Counted from the stretch's first letter, positions 39,506 through 49,873 are shown. The stretch is 64,000 nt of DNA from Streptomyces sp. DHE7-1 (GCA_016432725.1 JACJDG010000003.1:2046001-2110000); one strand, 5' to 3'. Notes: generated from the letters alone by a model not told the origin. A program made the numbers and translations.

Positions 39506-40327
39506 ATGAGCAAGCGGAACAGCCAGTCGGCGAAGACGGCGGCCCGGGAGCGGCTGCGCCAGGAGCGCGAGCGGCAGGCCAAGCGCGACAAGGCCAGGCG
39601 GCAGATCATCGTGGCCGGCTCGGTCGTGGCCGTACTGGCCGCGGCGGGCGGCATCGGCTATGCGGTCGTCCAGGCCAACAAGCCCGGGTACTGGGACGGG
39701 CTGAAGGACGCCTCCAGCGTCGTCACCCCCGCCAACACCACCGGCACCAAGGGCACCACGGTCGTCATCGGCAAGGACACCGCGAAGAAGACCCTGAAGG
39801 TCTACGAGGACCCGCGCTGCCCGGTGTGCGCCCAGTTCGAGCAGACGGTCGGCTCGACGGTGAAGAAGGACATCGACGGCGGCAAGTACAAGATCCAGTT
39901 CGTCGGTGCCACGTTCCTCGACGGCCACGACAACGGCGTGGGCTCCAAGAACGCGCTGAGCGCGCTCGGCGCCGCGCTCAACGTCAGCCCGGAGGCGTTC
40001 CTGGAGTACAAGGGCGCGCTCTACTCGGCGAAGTTCCACCCGGACGAGCAGACGGACAAGTTCAAGAGCGACGACTACCTCATCAAGATCGCCGACACCG
40101 TCCCCGCGCTCAAGAACAACGCCAAGTTCCAGAACGCGGTCAAGAAGGGCACGTACGACGCCTGGGCGATGGCGATGTCCAAGTCCTTCGACGCCAACAA
40201 GGACGGCGTGTCCGGCACGCCGAGCTTCGTCATGGACGGCAAGAAGCTCACCGCCGACAGCCAGGGCAGCCCGCCCATGACCGTGGCCGACTACAACCGG
40301 GTGCTGGACGCGGCCCTCAAGGGCTGA
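39506..40327 (+). CDS. Membrane-anchored DsbA-family thiol-disulfide oxidoreductase (second copy)
   Basis: 273 residues from ATG 39506, with GGAG 9 bases upstream; an in-frame ATG at 39491 overlaps that site. Highly charged N-terminus (SAKTAARERLRQERERQAKR), one anchor (IIVAGSVVAVLAAAGGIGYA), then a thioredoxin-fold domain with CPVC (DPRCPVCAQFE) near residue 112 and the cis-Pro loop VSGTPSFVMDGKK. Same design as the protein at 8024 but with a different active-site dipeptide, so redox potential or clients probably differ. Followed by a strong terminator. Confidence 0.9.
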   Translation: MSKRNSQSAKTAARERLRQERERQAKRDKARRQIIVAGSVVAVLAAAGGIGYAVVQANKPGYWDGLKDASSVVTPANTTGTKGTTVVIGKDTAKKTLKVYEDPRCPVCAQFEQTVGSTVKKDIDGGKYKIQFVGATFLDGHDNGVGSKNALSALGAALNVSPEAFLEYKGALYSAKFHPDEQTDKFKSDDYLIKIADTVPALKNNAKFQNAVKKGTYDAWAMAMSKSFDANKDGVSGTPSFVMDGKKLTADSQGSPPMTVADYNRVLDAALKG

Positions 40328-40366
40328 CCCCCACCGACCCTCCGTCAGGAACGGAGCACCGCGTGA

Positions 40367-40399
40367 AGAGCGGGCGAACTTTTCGAGTTCGCCCGCTCT
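40367..40399 (+). terminator. Terminator after the second DsbA-like gene
   Basis: Perfect 14-bp inverted repeat (40367-40380 and 40386-40399) with loop TTTCG. The arms contain GTTCGCCCGCT, which also resembles a PHO-box unit. Confidence 0.85.
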
Positions 40400-40406
40400 C
40401 GCGCAT

Positions 40407-40428
40407 ACCGATCAGTAACCTGATCGGT
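40407..40428 (+). promoter_or_regulatory. Perfect palindrome abutting the phoD start
   Basis: ACCGATCAG (40407-40415) and CTGATCGGT (40420-40428) form a perfect 9-bp inverted repeat around TAAC, ending one base before the GTG start at 40430. A -10-like TAACCT (40416-40421) lies in its centre, so the gene may be transcribed leaderless and the palindrome may be an operator. No ribosome site is present in front of the GTG, in keeping with this. Confidence 0.5.
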
Positions 40429-40429
40429 C

Positions 40430-42100
40430 GTGACCAGTCGATACAGATCATCCGAGGCACACCAAGGCCTCAACTCCCTCTCGCCCCGCCGCCGTACGGT
40501 CGTCAAGGCCGCGGCGGCGACGGCTGTGCTGGCCGGCCCGCTCGCCGCCACCCTTCCGGCTCGCGCGGCCGACCAGGCCCCCGCCTTCCTGCACGGCGTC
40601 GCCTCCGGTGACCCGCTGCCCGACGGCATCCTGCTGTGGACCCGGGTGACACCGGTGCCCGAGGCGATACCCGGTTCCGGGATCGGCCCGGACACCGAGG
40701 TCGGCTGGGTCGTCGCCCGGGACAGGGCGCTCACCGACGTCGTCGCCAAGGGCTCGACCACCGCCAGGGCCGCGAGCGACCACACCGTCAAGGCCGACAT
40801 CCGCGGCCTCGCCCCGGCCACCGACTACTGGTTCCGCTTCTCCTCCGGAGGCACCGACTCCCCGGTGGCGCGCACCCGCACCGCGCCGGCGGCGGACGCC
40901 GCCGTGCCGTCCCTGCGCTTCGGCGTGGTCTCCTGCGCCAACTGGGAGGCCGGCTACTTCGCCGCCTACCGCCACCTCGCGGCCCGCGGCGACCTGGACG
41001 CCTGGCTGCACCTCGGCGACTACATCTACGAGTACAAGTCCGGCGAGTACGCGGCCCGGGGCAAGGTCGTACGGCCGCACGCGCCGGCGAACGAGATCCT
41101 CACCCTCGCCGACTACCGGATCCGGCACGCCAGGTACAAGACCGACCCCGACCTGCAGGCGCTGCACGTGAAGGCGCCGGTCATCGCGATCTGGGACGAC
41201 CACGAGTTCGCCGACAACGCCTGGTCCGGCGGCGCCGTCAACCACACCGAGGGCGCCGAGGGTGCCTGGTCGGACCGTCAGGCCGCCGCCAAGCAGGCCT
41301 ACTTCGAGTGGATGCCGGTCCGCCCCGCGATCGCCGGCACCACCTACCGGCGGCTGCGCTTCGGCAAGCTCGCCGACCTCTCCCTGCTGGACCTGCGCTC
41401 CTTCCGCTCCCAGCAGGCCGCCACGGCCAGCGGTTCGGTGGACGACCCGGACCGCACGCTCACCGGCCGCGCGCAGCTCGACTGGCTCAAGGCGGGCCTG
41501 AAGGCCTCCGACACCAGGTGGCGGCTGGTCGGCAACTCCGTGATGATCTCGCCGTTCGCCGTCGGCTCCCTCTCCGCGGACCTGCTCAAGCCGCTCGCCA
41601 AGCTGCTGGGCCTGCCGCAGGAGGGCATCGCCGTCAACACCGACCAGTGGGACGGCTACACCGACGACCGGCGCGAACTCCTCGCCCACCTGCGGTCGAA
41701 CGCCATCGGCAACACCGTCTTCCTGACCGGTGACATCCACATGGCGTGGGCCAACGACGTGCCGGTGGACGCGGGCACCTACCCGCTGTCGGCGTCGGCG
41801 GCCACCGAGTTCGTGGTCACGTCGGTCACCTCCGACAACCTCGACGACATCGTGAAGGTCCCCGAGGGCACCGTCTCGGCCGTCGCCTCGCCCGTCATCA
41901 GGGCCGCCAACCGGCACGTCCACTGGGTGGACACCGACCGGCACGGCTACGGCGTGCTGGACATCACCACCGACCGCGCGCAGATGGACTACTACGTGCT
42001 GTCCGACCGCACCGACGCGAACGCGACCTCCGCCTGGGTGCGTTCGTATCGCACCCGCAGCGGCACGCAGAAGGTCGAGCGCACCTACGACCCGGTGTAG
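40430..42100 (+). CDS. phoD: Secreted alkaline phosphatase / phosphodiesterase PhoD (Tat substrate)
   Basis: 556 residues, GTG start. Tat signal [20 protein letters not shown] with cleavage likely after PARA near residue 46. An Fe/Ca PhoD catalytic domain follows: [19 protein letters not shown] (metal Cys), [24 protein letters not shown] and [13 protein letters not shown]. It releases phosphate from phosphate mono- and diesters outside the cell. In Streptomyces phoD is normally induced by PhoRP under phosphate starvation. The region between the terminator and the start is short and carries the palindrome described separately. Confidence 0.95.
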   Translation: MTSRYRSSEAHQGLNSLSPRRRTVVKAAAATAVLAGPLAATLPARAADQAPAFLHGVASGDPLPDGILLWTRVTPVPEAIPGSGIGPDTEVGWVVARDRALTDVVAKGSTTARAASDHTVKADIRGLAPATDYWFRFSSGGTDSPVARTRTAPAADAAVPSLRFGVVSCANWEAGYFAAYRHLAARGDLDAWLHLGDYIYEYKSGEYAARGKVVRPHAPANEILTLADYRIRHARYKTDPDLQALHVKAPVIAIWDDHEFADNAWSGGAVNHTEGAEGAWSDRQAAAKQAYFEWMPVRPAIAGTTYRRLRFGKLADLSLLDLRSFRSQQAATASGSVDDPDRTLTGRAQLDWLKAGLKASDTRWRLVGNSVMISPFAVGSLSADLLKPLAKLLGLPQEGIAVNTDQWDGYTDDRRELLAHLRSNAIGNTVFLTGDIHMAWANDVPVDAGTYPLSASAATEFVVTSVTSDNLDDIVKVPEGTVSAVASPVIRAANRHVHWVDTDRHGYGVLDITTDRAQMDYYVLSDRTDANATSAWVRSYRTRSGTQKVERTYDPV

Positions 42101-42119
42101 CCGTCCGCTCCGGGCGCGG

Positions 42120-42689
42120 CTACAGACTGTCGAGGAAGCCGAGCGCCACCCGCCAGGTGGCCTCGGCGGCCTCCTCGTCGTAGTCCGGCAGACCGGGGTC
42201 GGTGTAGACGTGACCGGCCCCGGCGTACCGGTAGACCTCCACGTCCGCGCCCGCCCGGCCCATCTGCAGGTACCAGGCGCTCAGCCAGTCGTCCGTCTCG
42301 AACGGGTCCGGCTCGGCCACGTGCAGCTGCACCGACAGCTCGTCCACCCGCGCGTTCGGCGCGATGTCCGACGTGCCGTGCAGGAGCAGCAGGCCGCGGG
42401 CCCGCTCGTCGCCGAGGGCCAGCGTCTGGGCGACGGACGCGCCGAGCGAGAACCCGGCGTACACGAGACCGCGCTCGGAGTACGGCGCCGCGGCCAGCAC
42501 GGCCCGCTTCAGCAGCTCCTCCTTGCCGATCCGCTCCTTGAACTCCATGCCCTCCTCGACCGTCTCGAACGTGCGCCCCTCGAAGAGGTCCGGCGTCCAC
42601 ACCTCGTGGCCCGCCGCGCGCAGCCGGTCCGCGGCGTCGCGCACCGCCGGCCTGAGCCCGTAGGTCGAGTGAAAGAGCATGATGTTCAT
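42120..42689 (-). CDS. Dienelactone-hydrolase-family alpha/beta hydrolase
   Basis: 189 residues. Short alpha/beta hydrolase: MLFHSTYGLRPAVRDAADRL, the nucleophile elbow GFSLGAS (Ser in place of the Cys of true dienelactone hydrolase), the acid region HVAEPDPFETDDW and the His in GAGHVYTD. Probably an esterase of unknown substrate. Convergent with phoD, 19 bases between stops. Confidence 0.87.
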   Translation of the reverse strand: MNIMLFHSTYGLRPAVRDAADRLRAAGHEVWTPDLFEGRTFETVEEGMEFKERIGKEELLKRAVLAAAPYSERGLVYAGFSLGASVAQTLALGDERARGLLLLHGTSDIAPNARVDELSVQLHVAEPDPFETDDWLSAWYLQMGRAGADVEVYRYAGAGHVYTDPGLPDYDEEAAEATWRVALGFLDSL

Positions 42690-42793
42690 GAGGCCATGGT
42701 GCCAGCCGGGCGCGACGGGGCCGGAACCGCCGTACCCGGATACGCGCCGAACTCACATGTTCAAGCCCGCCGACCAACGGTTAGGAGCGGAGG

Positions 42794-43900
42794 ATGGAGA
42801 ACGTACTCCGCCCTCTGATCGTCATCGGCAGCTCCGTCGCGCTCACCCTGGCCATCGGCTGGGCCACCGACCGGCTGCTGCGCAAGGCCGACGCCCGCAA
42901 TTCCGAGACCCCGCTGTGGGAGCTGCTGCGGCGCGGCCGCATTCCCTACCAGCTAGTCCTCTGCGCCGCCATGCTCAGAGGCTCCTACGACCAGGCCGAA
43001 CTGCTGGAGCAGCATCAGGCGGGCATCGGCCGCGCGCTGACGCTGGTCCTCATCGGGTCCGCCGCCTGGCTGGTGATCCGGATCGCCGCGGCGATCGTGG
43101 AGACCTCGTACAGCCGCTACGCACGCGCCCACCGGGACGCGGCCCGGGTGCGCCGGGTGCGCACCCAGGTGGAACTGATCATGCGGGTGGTCTCGGCGAT
43201 CGTCATCGTCGTGGCCGCCGCCTCGATGCTGCTGACCTTCCCGGCGATGCGCGCGGCCGGTGCCTCGCTGCTGGCCTCCGCCGGCATCCTCGGCATCGTC
43301 GCCGGTGTCGCCGCCCAGTCGACCCTGTCCAACATGTTCGCGGGGCTGCAGATCGCCTTCGGCGACATGGTGCGCATCGGCGACACGGTCGTCGTGGACG
43401 AGGAGTGGGGCACGGTCGAGGAGATCACCCTCACCTTCCTGACGGTGCGGACCTGGGACGAGCGCCGGATCACCATGCCAGTGTCGTACTTCACCTCCAA
43501 GCCGTTCGAGAACTGGTCGCGGGGCACCCCGCAGATGACGGGCATCGTCTACTGGCACCTGGACCACAGCGCGCCCATCGAGGCGATGCGCGAGAAGCTC
43601 CGCGACATCCTGCGCCAGTGCCCGGCCTGGGACGGCCGTGCCTACAACCTCGTGGTGACGGACACCACGGCGAACACCATCCAGGTGCGCGCCCTGGTGA
43701 CCGCCAAGGACGCGGACGACATCTGGACGGTACGGGTCGCCGTGCGCGAGGAGATGATCACCTGGCTGTCCGCCGAGCACCCGTACGCGCTTCCCCGGGT
43801 CAACACCTCGGACGCGGTCCTCGCCCCGAACCGCATTCCGTCGCCCGACCGCGCGACGCTCCGCAAGGCGTACGAGTTCCCGCGCACCGGCCGCGGCTGA
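42794..43900 (+). CDS. MscS family mechanosensitive ion channel
   Basis: 368 residues with a GGAGCGGAGG-like site upstream of ATG 42794. About four membrane helices; the pore-lining TM3 region is AMRAAGASLLASAGILGIVAGVAAQ, then the beta domain QIAFGDMVRIGDTVVVDEEWGTVEEI and the C-terminal alpha-beta domain. It releases solutes on hypo-osmotic shock in E. coli homologues. Ends at a hairpin shared with the antiporter gene. Confidence 0.92.
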   Translation: MENVLRPLIVIGSSVALTLAIGWATDRLLRKADARNSETPLWELLRRGRIPYQLVLCAAMLRGSYDQAELLEQHQAGIGRALTLVLIGSAAWLVIRIAAAIVETSYSRYARAHRDAARVRRVRTQVELIMRVVSAIVIVVAAASMLLTFPAMRAAGASLLASAGILGIVAGVAAQSTLSNMFAGLQIAFGDMVRIGDTVVVDEEWGTVEEITLTFLTVRTWDERRITMPVSYFTSKPFENWSRGTPQMTGIVYWHLDHSAPIEAMREKLRDILRQCPAWDGRAYNLVVTDTTANTIQVRALVTAKDADDIWTVRVAVREEMITWLSAEHPYALPRVNTSDAVLAPNRIPSPDRATLRKAYEFPRTGRG

Positions 43901-43907
43901 CCCGGCG

Positions 43908-43950
43908 CCCGGGGACGCGGTCGCCGAGGGCCGGCGCACGCGTCCCCGGG
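43908..43950. terminator. Bidirectional terminator between MscS and antiporter genes
   Basis: Perfect 12-bp arms (43908-43919 and 43939-43950) with a 19-base GC-rich loop, between convergent stops. Confidence 0.65.
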
Positions 43951-43969
43951 TGCGCCGGCCCGACCGGGG

Positions 43970-45554
43970 TCAGCGCAGGCTGCGCACGTCGAGATGGCGC
44001 AGCACCCGGTCGACGATCTCCGGATCGGAGCCGGGCTCGCTGCGGGCCGCCAGCACCTCGTGCCGCGCGGCGCTCAGCATCTCGCTCTGGATCCGCCTGA
44101 CCCGCTTCAGCCGCCGCGCCCGCTGGTGCTGCGCCTCCCGGCGCTCCTCCTCGCCCATGTCCGGACTGATCCGGATCCCGATGTCGAAGGCCCGCCGCAG
44201 CATCTGCTCCGACAGCTCCTCGGGCAGCTCCTCGACCTGCTCGATCTCCCGCAGCCTGCGCTTGGCGGCCTTGGCGGCCCGCACCGCCAGCTCCTTCTCG
44301 TAGTCCTTCTCCCGCTCCGCGTCCGCCTGCACCCGCAGCCGCCGCACCAGCCACGGCAGCGTCAGGCCCTGCAGCACCAGCGTGGCGATGATCACTCCGA
44401 AGGCGATGAACACGAGCTCGTCCCGGTCGGGGAACGGCGCACCGGCGTCCGTCTCGAGCGGGATGGCCAGCACCAGCGCCACCGAGGCCACCCCGCGCAT
44501 CCCGGACCACCACATCACGACGGTCTCCCGCCAGCTCACGGGGATCTCCTCCTCGATGTCCCGCCGGGCGTGCAGCCGCTTGGTCAGCCAGGTGGCGGGC
44601 AGCAGCCACAGCAGCCGTACGACCACCACCACGCCCGTGATCGCCGCCGCCCAGCCGAGCAGTTCGCCCCACCGCCCGGACGCCGTCCGGATGGCGTTGT
44701 GCAGTTCGAGCCCGATCAGCCCGAAGGCGACACCGGTGACGAGCGTGTCGATGATGTCCCAGAAGGTGTGCCCGGCGAGCCGGGTCATCACGTCGTCGGC
44801 GTCGGTGGCGTACTCGGAGAGGAAGAGCGCGGTGGTGAGCACGGCGAGCACCCCGGAACCGTGCAGTTCCTCGGCGAGCACGTAGGAGGCGAAGGGCACC
44901 AGCAGGGTCAGCCCGATCTGCAGCGTGGGATCGCCGAGCAGGTTCATCAGCCTGTTCGCGGCCCAGCCCAGCGCCAGCCCGACGGCGACCGCGACGACGG
45001 CGGAAAGGATCAGGTCGAGCCCGCGTCCCAGGGGGAGAACTCCCCGCTCACGGCGGCCGCGACGGCCACGTGGTACAGCACGATGGCCGTCACGTCGTTG
45101 AAGAGCCCTCGCCCTCCAGGATCGACACCAGCCGGCGCGGCAGCCCGAGCTGTCCGGCGACGGCGGTGGCGGCGACCGGGTCGGGCGGGGCGATCAGCGC
45201 GCCCAGCACCACGGCCGCGGCGACGGGCAGCCCGGGCACGATGGTGTGGGCGACGGCGGCCACGCAGAACGTCGTCACGAAGACCAGGGCGACGGCCAGC
45301 AGGAAGATCGGCCGCTTGTTCGCCGCGAACTGCCGCCAGGAGGTCCTACGTACGGCGGCGTAGAGCAGCGGCGGCAGCAGGGCGGGCAGGATCAGCTCGG
45401 GCGGGAACTCCACGTTGGGCACGAAGTCCGCCACCGCCAGGACCCCGCCGAGCAGGGTCATCAGCACCGGCGCCGGCACCCCGAACCGGTTCCCGACGGG
45501 AACGCTCAGCAGGGCCCCGAGCAGCACCACGAACAACAGGGCCAACTGATCCAC
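43970..45554 (-). CDS. Na+/H+ antiporter, NhaP/CPA1 type (two frameshifts)
   Basis: About 528 residues from 45554. Two bases are missing, near 45104-45108 (EGEGLFNDVTAIVLYHV expected) and near 45025-45032 (DAGLDLILSAVV expected); in both, GGGCTC should be GGGCCTC. The CPA1 core has about 12 membrane segments with the ion-binding FND motif, an upstream APPDPVAATAV motif and the arginine-rich TSWRQFAANKR. The C-terminal 150 residues are cytoplasmic, charged and coiled-coil-like (RRLRVQADAEREKDYEKEL). It exchanges cytoplasmic Na+ or K+ for protons. Confidence 0.88.
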
Positions 45555-45636
45555 GGCCAGCGCTCCGGGAGTCGACGATCACATGGGCAGGCCTCCAGCC
45601 TGCCACGGCGCCCGCGCGGCGGCCGTCCCGGCGGGG

Positions 45637-46104
45637 CTACAGGACGCGCCGCATGGCCCGGTGCGGGATCCCCGCGTCCGGGAACTCCGGGCCGTACGCC
45701 TCGTACCCGAGACGCTCGTAGAAACCGAGGGCGTGGGTCTGGGCGTGCAGGTCCACCGCGGCCAGGCCGCGCGCGCGTGCCGCCTCCTCGACGGCCCGCA
45801 CCAGGGCGGCGCCGACGCCGAGACCGCGTGCCGAGCGGGCGACGGCGAGCCGGCCGAGGGAACCCACCGAGGCGTCCCCGCCGGTCTTCGCGGCGGCGGC
45901 CTCGCCGTGCAGCAGTCGTCCGGTGCCGAGCGGCACGCCGTCCTCGCGGACCGCGAGGACGTGGACGGCCACGGTGTCGTAGGCGTCGTACTCGATGTCC
46001 TGGGCGACGCCCTGCTCGACGACGAACACCTCCTTGCGCACCGCGAAGCAGGCCTCCCGGTCGGCGGGGTCCTCGGCGACGCGGACGGTGTACGGCGTGC
46101 TCAC
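45637..46104 (-). CDS. GNAT family N-acetyltransferase
   Basis: 155 residues, GTG 46104 overlapping the rluD stop (GTGA). GNAT fold with [19 protein letters not shown], the acetyl-CoA loop [18 protein letters not shown] and [19 protein letters not shown] at the end. Resembles the ElaA/YjcF type; substrate unknown. Translationally coupled to rluD. Confidence 0.9.
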   Translation of the reverse strand: MSTPYTVRVAEDPADREACFAVRKEVFVVEQGVAQDIEYDAYDTVAVHVLAVREDGVPLGTGRLLHGEAAAAKTGGDASVGSLGRLAVARSARGLGVGAALVRAVEEAARARGLAAVDLHAQTHALGFYERLGYEAYGPEFPDAGIPHRAMRRVL

Positions 46105-47045
46105 GCGTAGGTCTCCTCGCGGACCTGGTCGAGGGCCTGCCGCAGGTCCTCGGGGTACTCGCAGCCGAACTCCACCCACTGCCCGTCACCGGGGTGCTCG
46201 AAGCCGAGCCGCACGGCGTGCAGCCACTGGCGGGTCAGACCCAGCCGCTTGGCGAGGGTCGGGTCGGCGCCGTAGGTCAGGTCACCGACGCAGGGGTGGC
46301 GGTGGGCGGACATGTGGACGCGGATCTGGTGGGTGCGGCCGGTCTCCAGCTTCACGTCGAGCAGGGAGGCGGCGCGGAAGGCCTCGATGAGGTCGTAGTG
46401 GGTCACGGAGGGCTTGCCCTCGGCCGTCACCGCCCACTTGTAGTCGTGGTGGGGGTGGCGGCCGATCGGGGCGTCGATCGTGCCGCTGGTCGGGTCCGGG
46501 TGGCCCTGCACGAGGGTGTGGTAGCGCTTGTCGACCGTGCGCTCCTTGAACTGGCGCTTGAGCGACGTGTACGCGTACTCGGACTTCGCGACCACCATCA
46601 GGCCGGACGTGCCCACGTCCAGGCGGTGCACGATGCCCTGGCGCTCGGCGGCGCCGGAGGTGGAGATCCGGTAGCCGGCGGCGGCGAGGCCGCCGATGAC
46701 GGTCGGGCCGCTCCAGCCCGGCGAGGGGTGCGCGGCCACACCGACCGGCTTGACGATCACGACCACGTCGTCGTCGTCGTGCACGATCTCCATGCCCTCG
46801 ACCGGCTCGGCCACGACCTGCACGGGGGCGGGCGCCTGCGGCATCTCGACCTCGAGCCAGGCGCCGCCGCGCACCCGCTCGGACTTGCCGACCACCGTGC
46901 CGTCGACCTGCACCTTGCCTGCCGCGGCGAGTTCCGCCGCCTTCGTACGGGAGAAGCCGAACATGCGGGAGATGGCGGCGTCGACGCGCTCGCCCTCCAG
47001 GCCGTCGGGCACGGGCAGGGTACGGATCTCGGGAATCGTGCTCAC
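46101..47045 (-). CDS. rluD: Ribosomal large subunit pseudouridine synthase, RluD family
   Basis: 314 residues from GTG 47045. An N-terminal S4 RNA-binding domain ([22 protein letters not shown]) precedes the catalytic domain with the pseudouridine synthase Asp in [16 protein letters not shown], then [22 protein letters not shown]. It modifies 23S rRNA (helix 69 in E. coli). Placed between lspA and the GNAT gene, the usual lspA-rluD pairing. Confidence 0.95.
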   Translation of the reverse strand: MSTIPEIRTLPVPDGLEGERVDAAISRMFGFSRTKAAELAAAGKVQVDGTVVGKSERVRGGAWLEVEMPQAPAPVQVVAEPVEGMEIVHDDDDVVVIVKPVGVAAHPSPGWSGPTVIGGLAAAGYRISTSGAAERQGIVHRLDVGTSGLMVVAKSEYAYTSLKRQFKERTVDKRYHTLVQGHPDPTSGTIDAPIGRHPHHDYKWAVTAEGKPSVTHYDLIEAFRAASLLDVKLETGRTHQIRVHMSAHRHPCVGDLTYGADPTLAKRLGLTRQWLHAVRLGFEHPGDGQWVEFGCEYPEDLRQALDQVREETYA

Positions 47046-47118
47046 CCGTCGAGTATGCCGGACGGCTCGGGCCGCCCCGAACGAGCCTGTGGACAACGGG
47101 CCCGCACGGGGGCCTGCC

Positions 47119-47754
47119 TCAGTCCTTGTGGACGGTGCCGTCCGGGTCGAGGCCACGGAAGGACAGCAGCACGATCAGGATGCCGCCGCACACGATCGCC
47201 GAGTCGGCCAGGTTGAACACCGCGAAGCCCTTGGGCGCGATGAAGTCGACCACCTCGCCCTGGAAGACGCCGGGCGCCCGGAAGACGCGGTCGGTGAGGT
47301 TGCCGAGCGCGCCGCCGAGCAGCAGGCCGAGCGCGATCGCCCAGGGCAGGCTGTAGAGCTTGCGGGCGAGACGGACGATCACCACGATCACCGCGGCCGC
47401 GATCAGCGTGAAGATGATCGTGAAGGCGGCTCCGAAGCCGAAGGCGGCGCCCGGGTTGCGGATGGCGTGCAGTTCCAGCCAGTCCCCGACCACCTGGATC
47501 GGCGCGTGGTGCTCCAGCTTCGCCACCACCAGCATCTTGCTGATCAGGTCGAGGGCGTACGCGAACACGGCCACCGCGAACAGCACGGCGATCCGGCGCC
47601 CGCGTCCGCCGCGCTGCCGCTCCGGCGCCGTCTGCCCGCCGGTCCCGGGCGCACCGGACGGACCGGACCCGGCGGGTGCCTCGGCCGCCGCCGTCTGCTC
47701 GCCGCCGTCGTCCGGGGTGTCCGGCGTACCGATGATGCGCTCCGCCTCTGCCAC
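47119..47754 (-). CDS. lspA: Lipoprotein signal peptidase (signal peptidase II)
   Basis: 211 residues, GTG start. Four membrane segments; the catalytic Asp pair sits in [12 protein letters not shown] and [15 protein letters not shown]. It has an N-terminal cytoplasmic extension of about 55 residues rich in Ala/Gly/Glu, longer than E. coli LspA, and a short C-terminal tail. It cleaves the signal peptide of Lgt-modified lipoproteins. Confidence 0.97.
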   Translation of the reverse strand: MAEAERIIGTPDTPDDGGEQTAAAEAPAGSGPSGAPGTGGQTAPERQRGGRGRRIAVLFAVAVFAYALDLISKMLVVAKLEHHAPIQVVGDWLELHAIRNPGAAFGFGAAFTIIFTLIAAAVIVVIVRLARKLYSLPWAIALGLLLGGALGNLTDRVFRAPGVFQGEVVDFIAPKGFAVFNLADSAIVCGGILIVLLSFRGLDPDGTVHKD

Positions 47755-47821
47755 GTGAGTCCCTCAACCTAGGTGCCTGACTGAGGACGAGAGTACGGCA
47801 CGCCCCGCCCGGCCCCGGCGC

Positions 47822-49587
47822 TCAGGAGCGGCGTTCCTGTTTCTGCTTGCACTCGACGCAGAGGGTGGCCCTCGGGAACGCCTGCATGCGTGCCTTGCCG
47901 ATGGGATCGCCGCAGTTCTCGCACAGTCCGTAGGTGCCCGCGTCCAGCCGTTCCAGGGCGTGCTCGTTCTGGGTCAGCATCTCGCGCGCGTTGGCGGCCA
48001 GCGCCATCTCGTGCTCGCGCGTGATGTTCTTGGTGCCGGTGTCGGCCTGGTCGTCGCCCGCGCCGTCGCCGGAGTCGCGCATCAGGCCGACGAGGGCGCT
48101 CTCGGACGTGCTGATCTCGGTACGCAGCCGGTCCACCTCGGACGACAGCTCGGTGCGGGCGTCGGCGACCTCCTCGGGGTCCAGGGGTCCTCACCGGGGC
48201 GTACCGCGAGATCGCCGGGTTCCGCCGCGGCGAGCCGCGCCTTGGGAACGGCGCTCTGCTTCGCCGCGGCCGTGCCAGGAGTCTTCTTCGCAACCACTGT
48301 CGTGGCTCCCGTCTGCTTCGCGGCCCGCGCCGCGCCCGCCTTCTTGGCCGTGCTCTTGCCGGCCGCCTCCGAGGAGGGGCCCTCGGCGGCCGTCCGCTCG
48401 GTGACGGCCTCCTCACCGCCCGTCCTTCCGGCGGCCACCGGGTGCGCGGCCGCTCTCCCGGCACCCGTCCTCCCTGCCGTGCCCTCGACGGCAGATCCCT
48501 TCCCTCCCGGGCCCTTTCCGACCACTCGCCCGGCGGCCGTCTTCCTCACGGCCGCCTCCTTCGAAGCCTTGCCCTTGCTTCCGGCGTGCTTCCGGTCCGC
48601 CTTCCCACCGGCCGCGGCCTTGCCCTGGGGGGGTGTCGCCTCGACCACCCCGTGCCTCCGGACCGGCTTCCCACCGGCCGTGCGCTCCCCGGCGGCCTCC
48701 TCACCAGCTGCGTCCGCGTCAACAGCGCCCTGGGGGGACGCCACGTCGTCCGCCACGTGCTTCCGGGCCGGCTTGCCACCGGCCGCGTGCCTCCCGGCGG
48801 CCTCCTCACCAGCCGCGTCCGTCGCAGTCGGCGCCGCCCCCTTGGCCGTCGCGTGCTTCCGGGCCGGCTTCTTGCCGTCCGCTTCCGCGGCCGTCGCCGC
48901 CGATCGGGACGGCCGCTCCGCGCGCGTGCCCTCGGAACCGGTCTTCTTCGGGGTCGCCGTCATGGCGTCCGTCTCGGCCACGGCCGCCTTCTTCGCAGCC
49001 CCGGCCGGCCTCCTGGCCGCGGCCTTCTTCGGGGCTGCTGCCTCCTTCACGGCCCTCTCCGGGGAGGCATGTTCCTCGGCAGCCTCCGGCGTCTTCGCGG
49101 CGGCGTCCTCGCCGGTGGTGCCCTTGGCCGCCGCCGTCCGCGCGGTCGCCTTCCCCGCCGCCGTCCGCGCGGTCGCCTTCCCGGTCGGCGCCTTCCCCGA
49201 CGTCCTCCCGGCCGGTGCCACCCCGGCCGCAGCCCTCGCCGCCGACGTCTCCCGGGCCGTTGTCCTCGACGTGCTCCCTGCCGCGGCCTGCCCGGCCGGC
49301 GCCCGCTTCCCGCCGGACGCGCCGTGGGCCGCTCCGCCGCCGGCAGGAGCCGGTCCGCCGCCCTGCTCCGTGGACGCGGGCTTCCCCGCGGTCGTCGCGT
49401 GGTGGGGCCTCTTCGCGCCGGCCGCCGGGGCCCGGGCCGTCTTCACCGGCCCCGCCCGCCCGGCCTGGACGGCGTCCGCGCGCGAGGTCTTCCTGCCGCC
49501 GGCTCCCTCGGCCCCGCCGCCGGAAGCGGCCGCACCACTGGAGCGGCCGGACGCCGGCTGCTGTACGGCGGTCTTCTTCGCCACCAT
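47822..49587 (-). CDS. Histone-H1-like/TraR-DksA zinc-finger fusion protein (one frameshift)
   Basis: About 588 residues from ATG 49587. The first 460 residues are Ala/Lys/Arg/Gly-rich with many AKK/TARTAAGK units, like bacterial histone H1 tails. They include two imperfect copies of a block AAGEEAAG...GGKPxRxH. One base is missing near 48178 (DPWTPEEVADARTEL expected). The C-terminal 120 residues form a coiled coil (EVDRLRTEISTSESALVGL) and a C4 zinc finger CENCGDPIGKARMQAFP...LCVEC of the TraR/DksA type. It probably binds DNA through the tail and perhaps RNA polymerase through the finger. Much longer than ordinary DksA (about 150 residues). Confidence 0.85.
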
Positions 49588-49600
49588 GGCCGCGGCCCCT

Positions 49601-49613
49601 TCACATATTGTGA
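49601..49613 (-). promoter_or_regulatory. AT-rich palindrome before the histone-like gene
   Basis: TCACATATTGTGA is a perfect 5-bp inverted repeat around TAT, 14 bases upstream of the ATG at 49587, just before the ribosome site GAAGGGG. It may overlap the -10 region (CACAAT on the - strand) and act as an operator. Confidence 0.35.
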
Positions 49614-49873
49614 TCTTGCTCGCGAATCGTGCTGGGACGATAAATCGACTTGAGTCCCGCGGCAACGGGGCACACCGCCCGATTCGCCCGCCCGCATCCC
49701 CCGAGCAGCGGACCTGCAACCGTTGTGCCCAGCTCTCCGCCGGGTAATCCGCGAGGCGGAGCGCGCCACGGCGCGAGCGCCGCCCCCCTCGCCATTCGGG
49801 TCATCCCGCCCCCTCCCCTGCTCGCCCCGCACGCGCACGGGAAAAGCGGTCGGCCGCTGTCCGCGCGGCGCCG
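49614..49873. other. Intergenic region between the divergent histone-like gene and ileS
   Basis: About 260 bases without a gene. The left third is AT-richer (GACGATAAATCGACTTGAG) and probably holds the promoter of the histone-like gene. The rest is C-rich, with no ORF that has a ribosome site and no obvious repeat. Confidence 0.5.

Noticed and set aside
48442..49653. Arg/Gly/Leu-rich + strand frames opposite the histone-like gene
   Set aside because: Mirror images of an Ala/Lys/Arg-rich coding sequence; no motif and no start signal.
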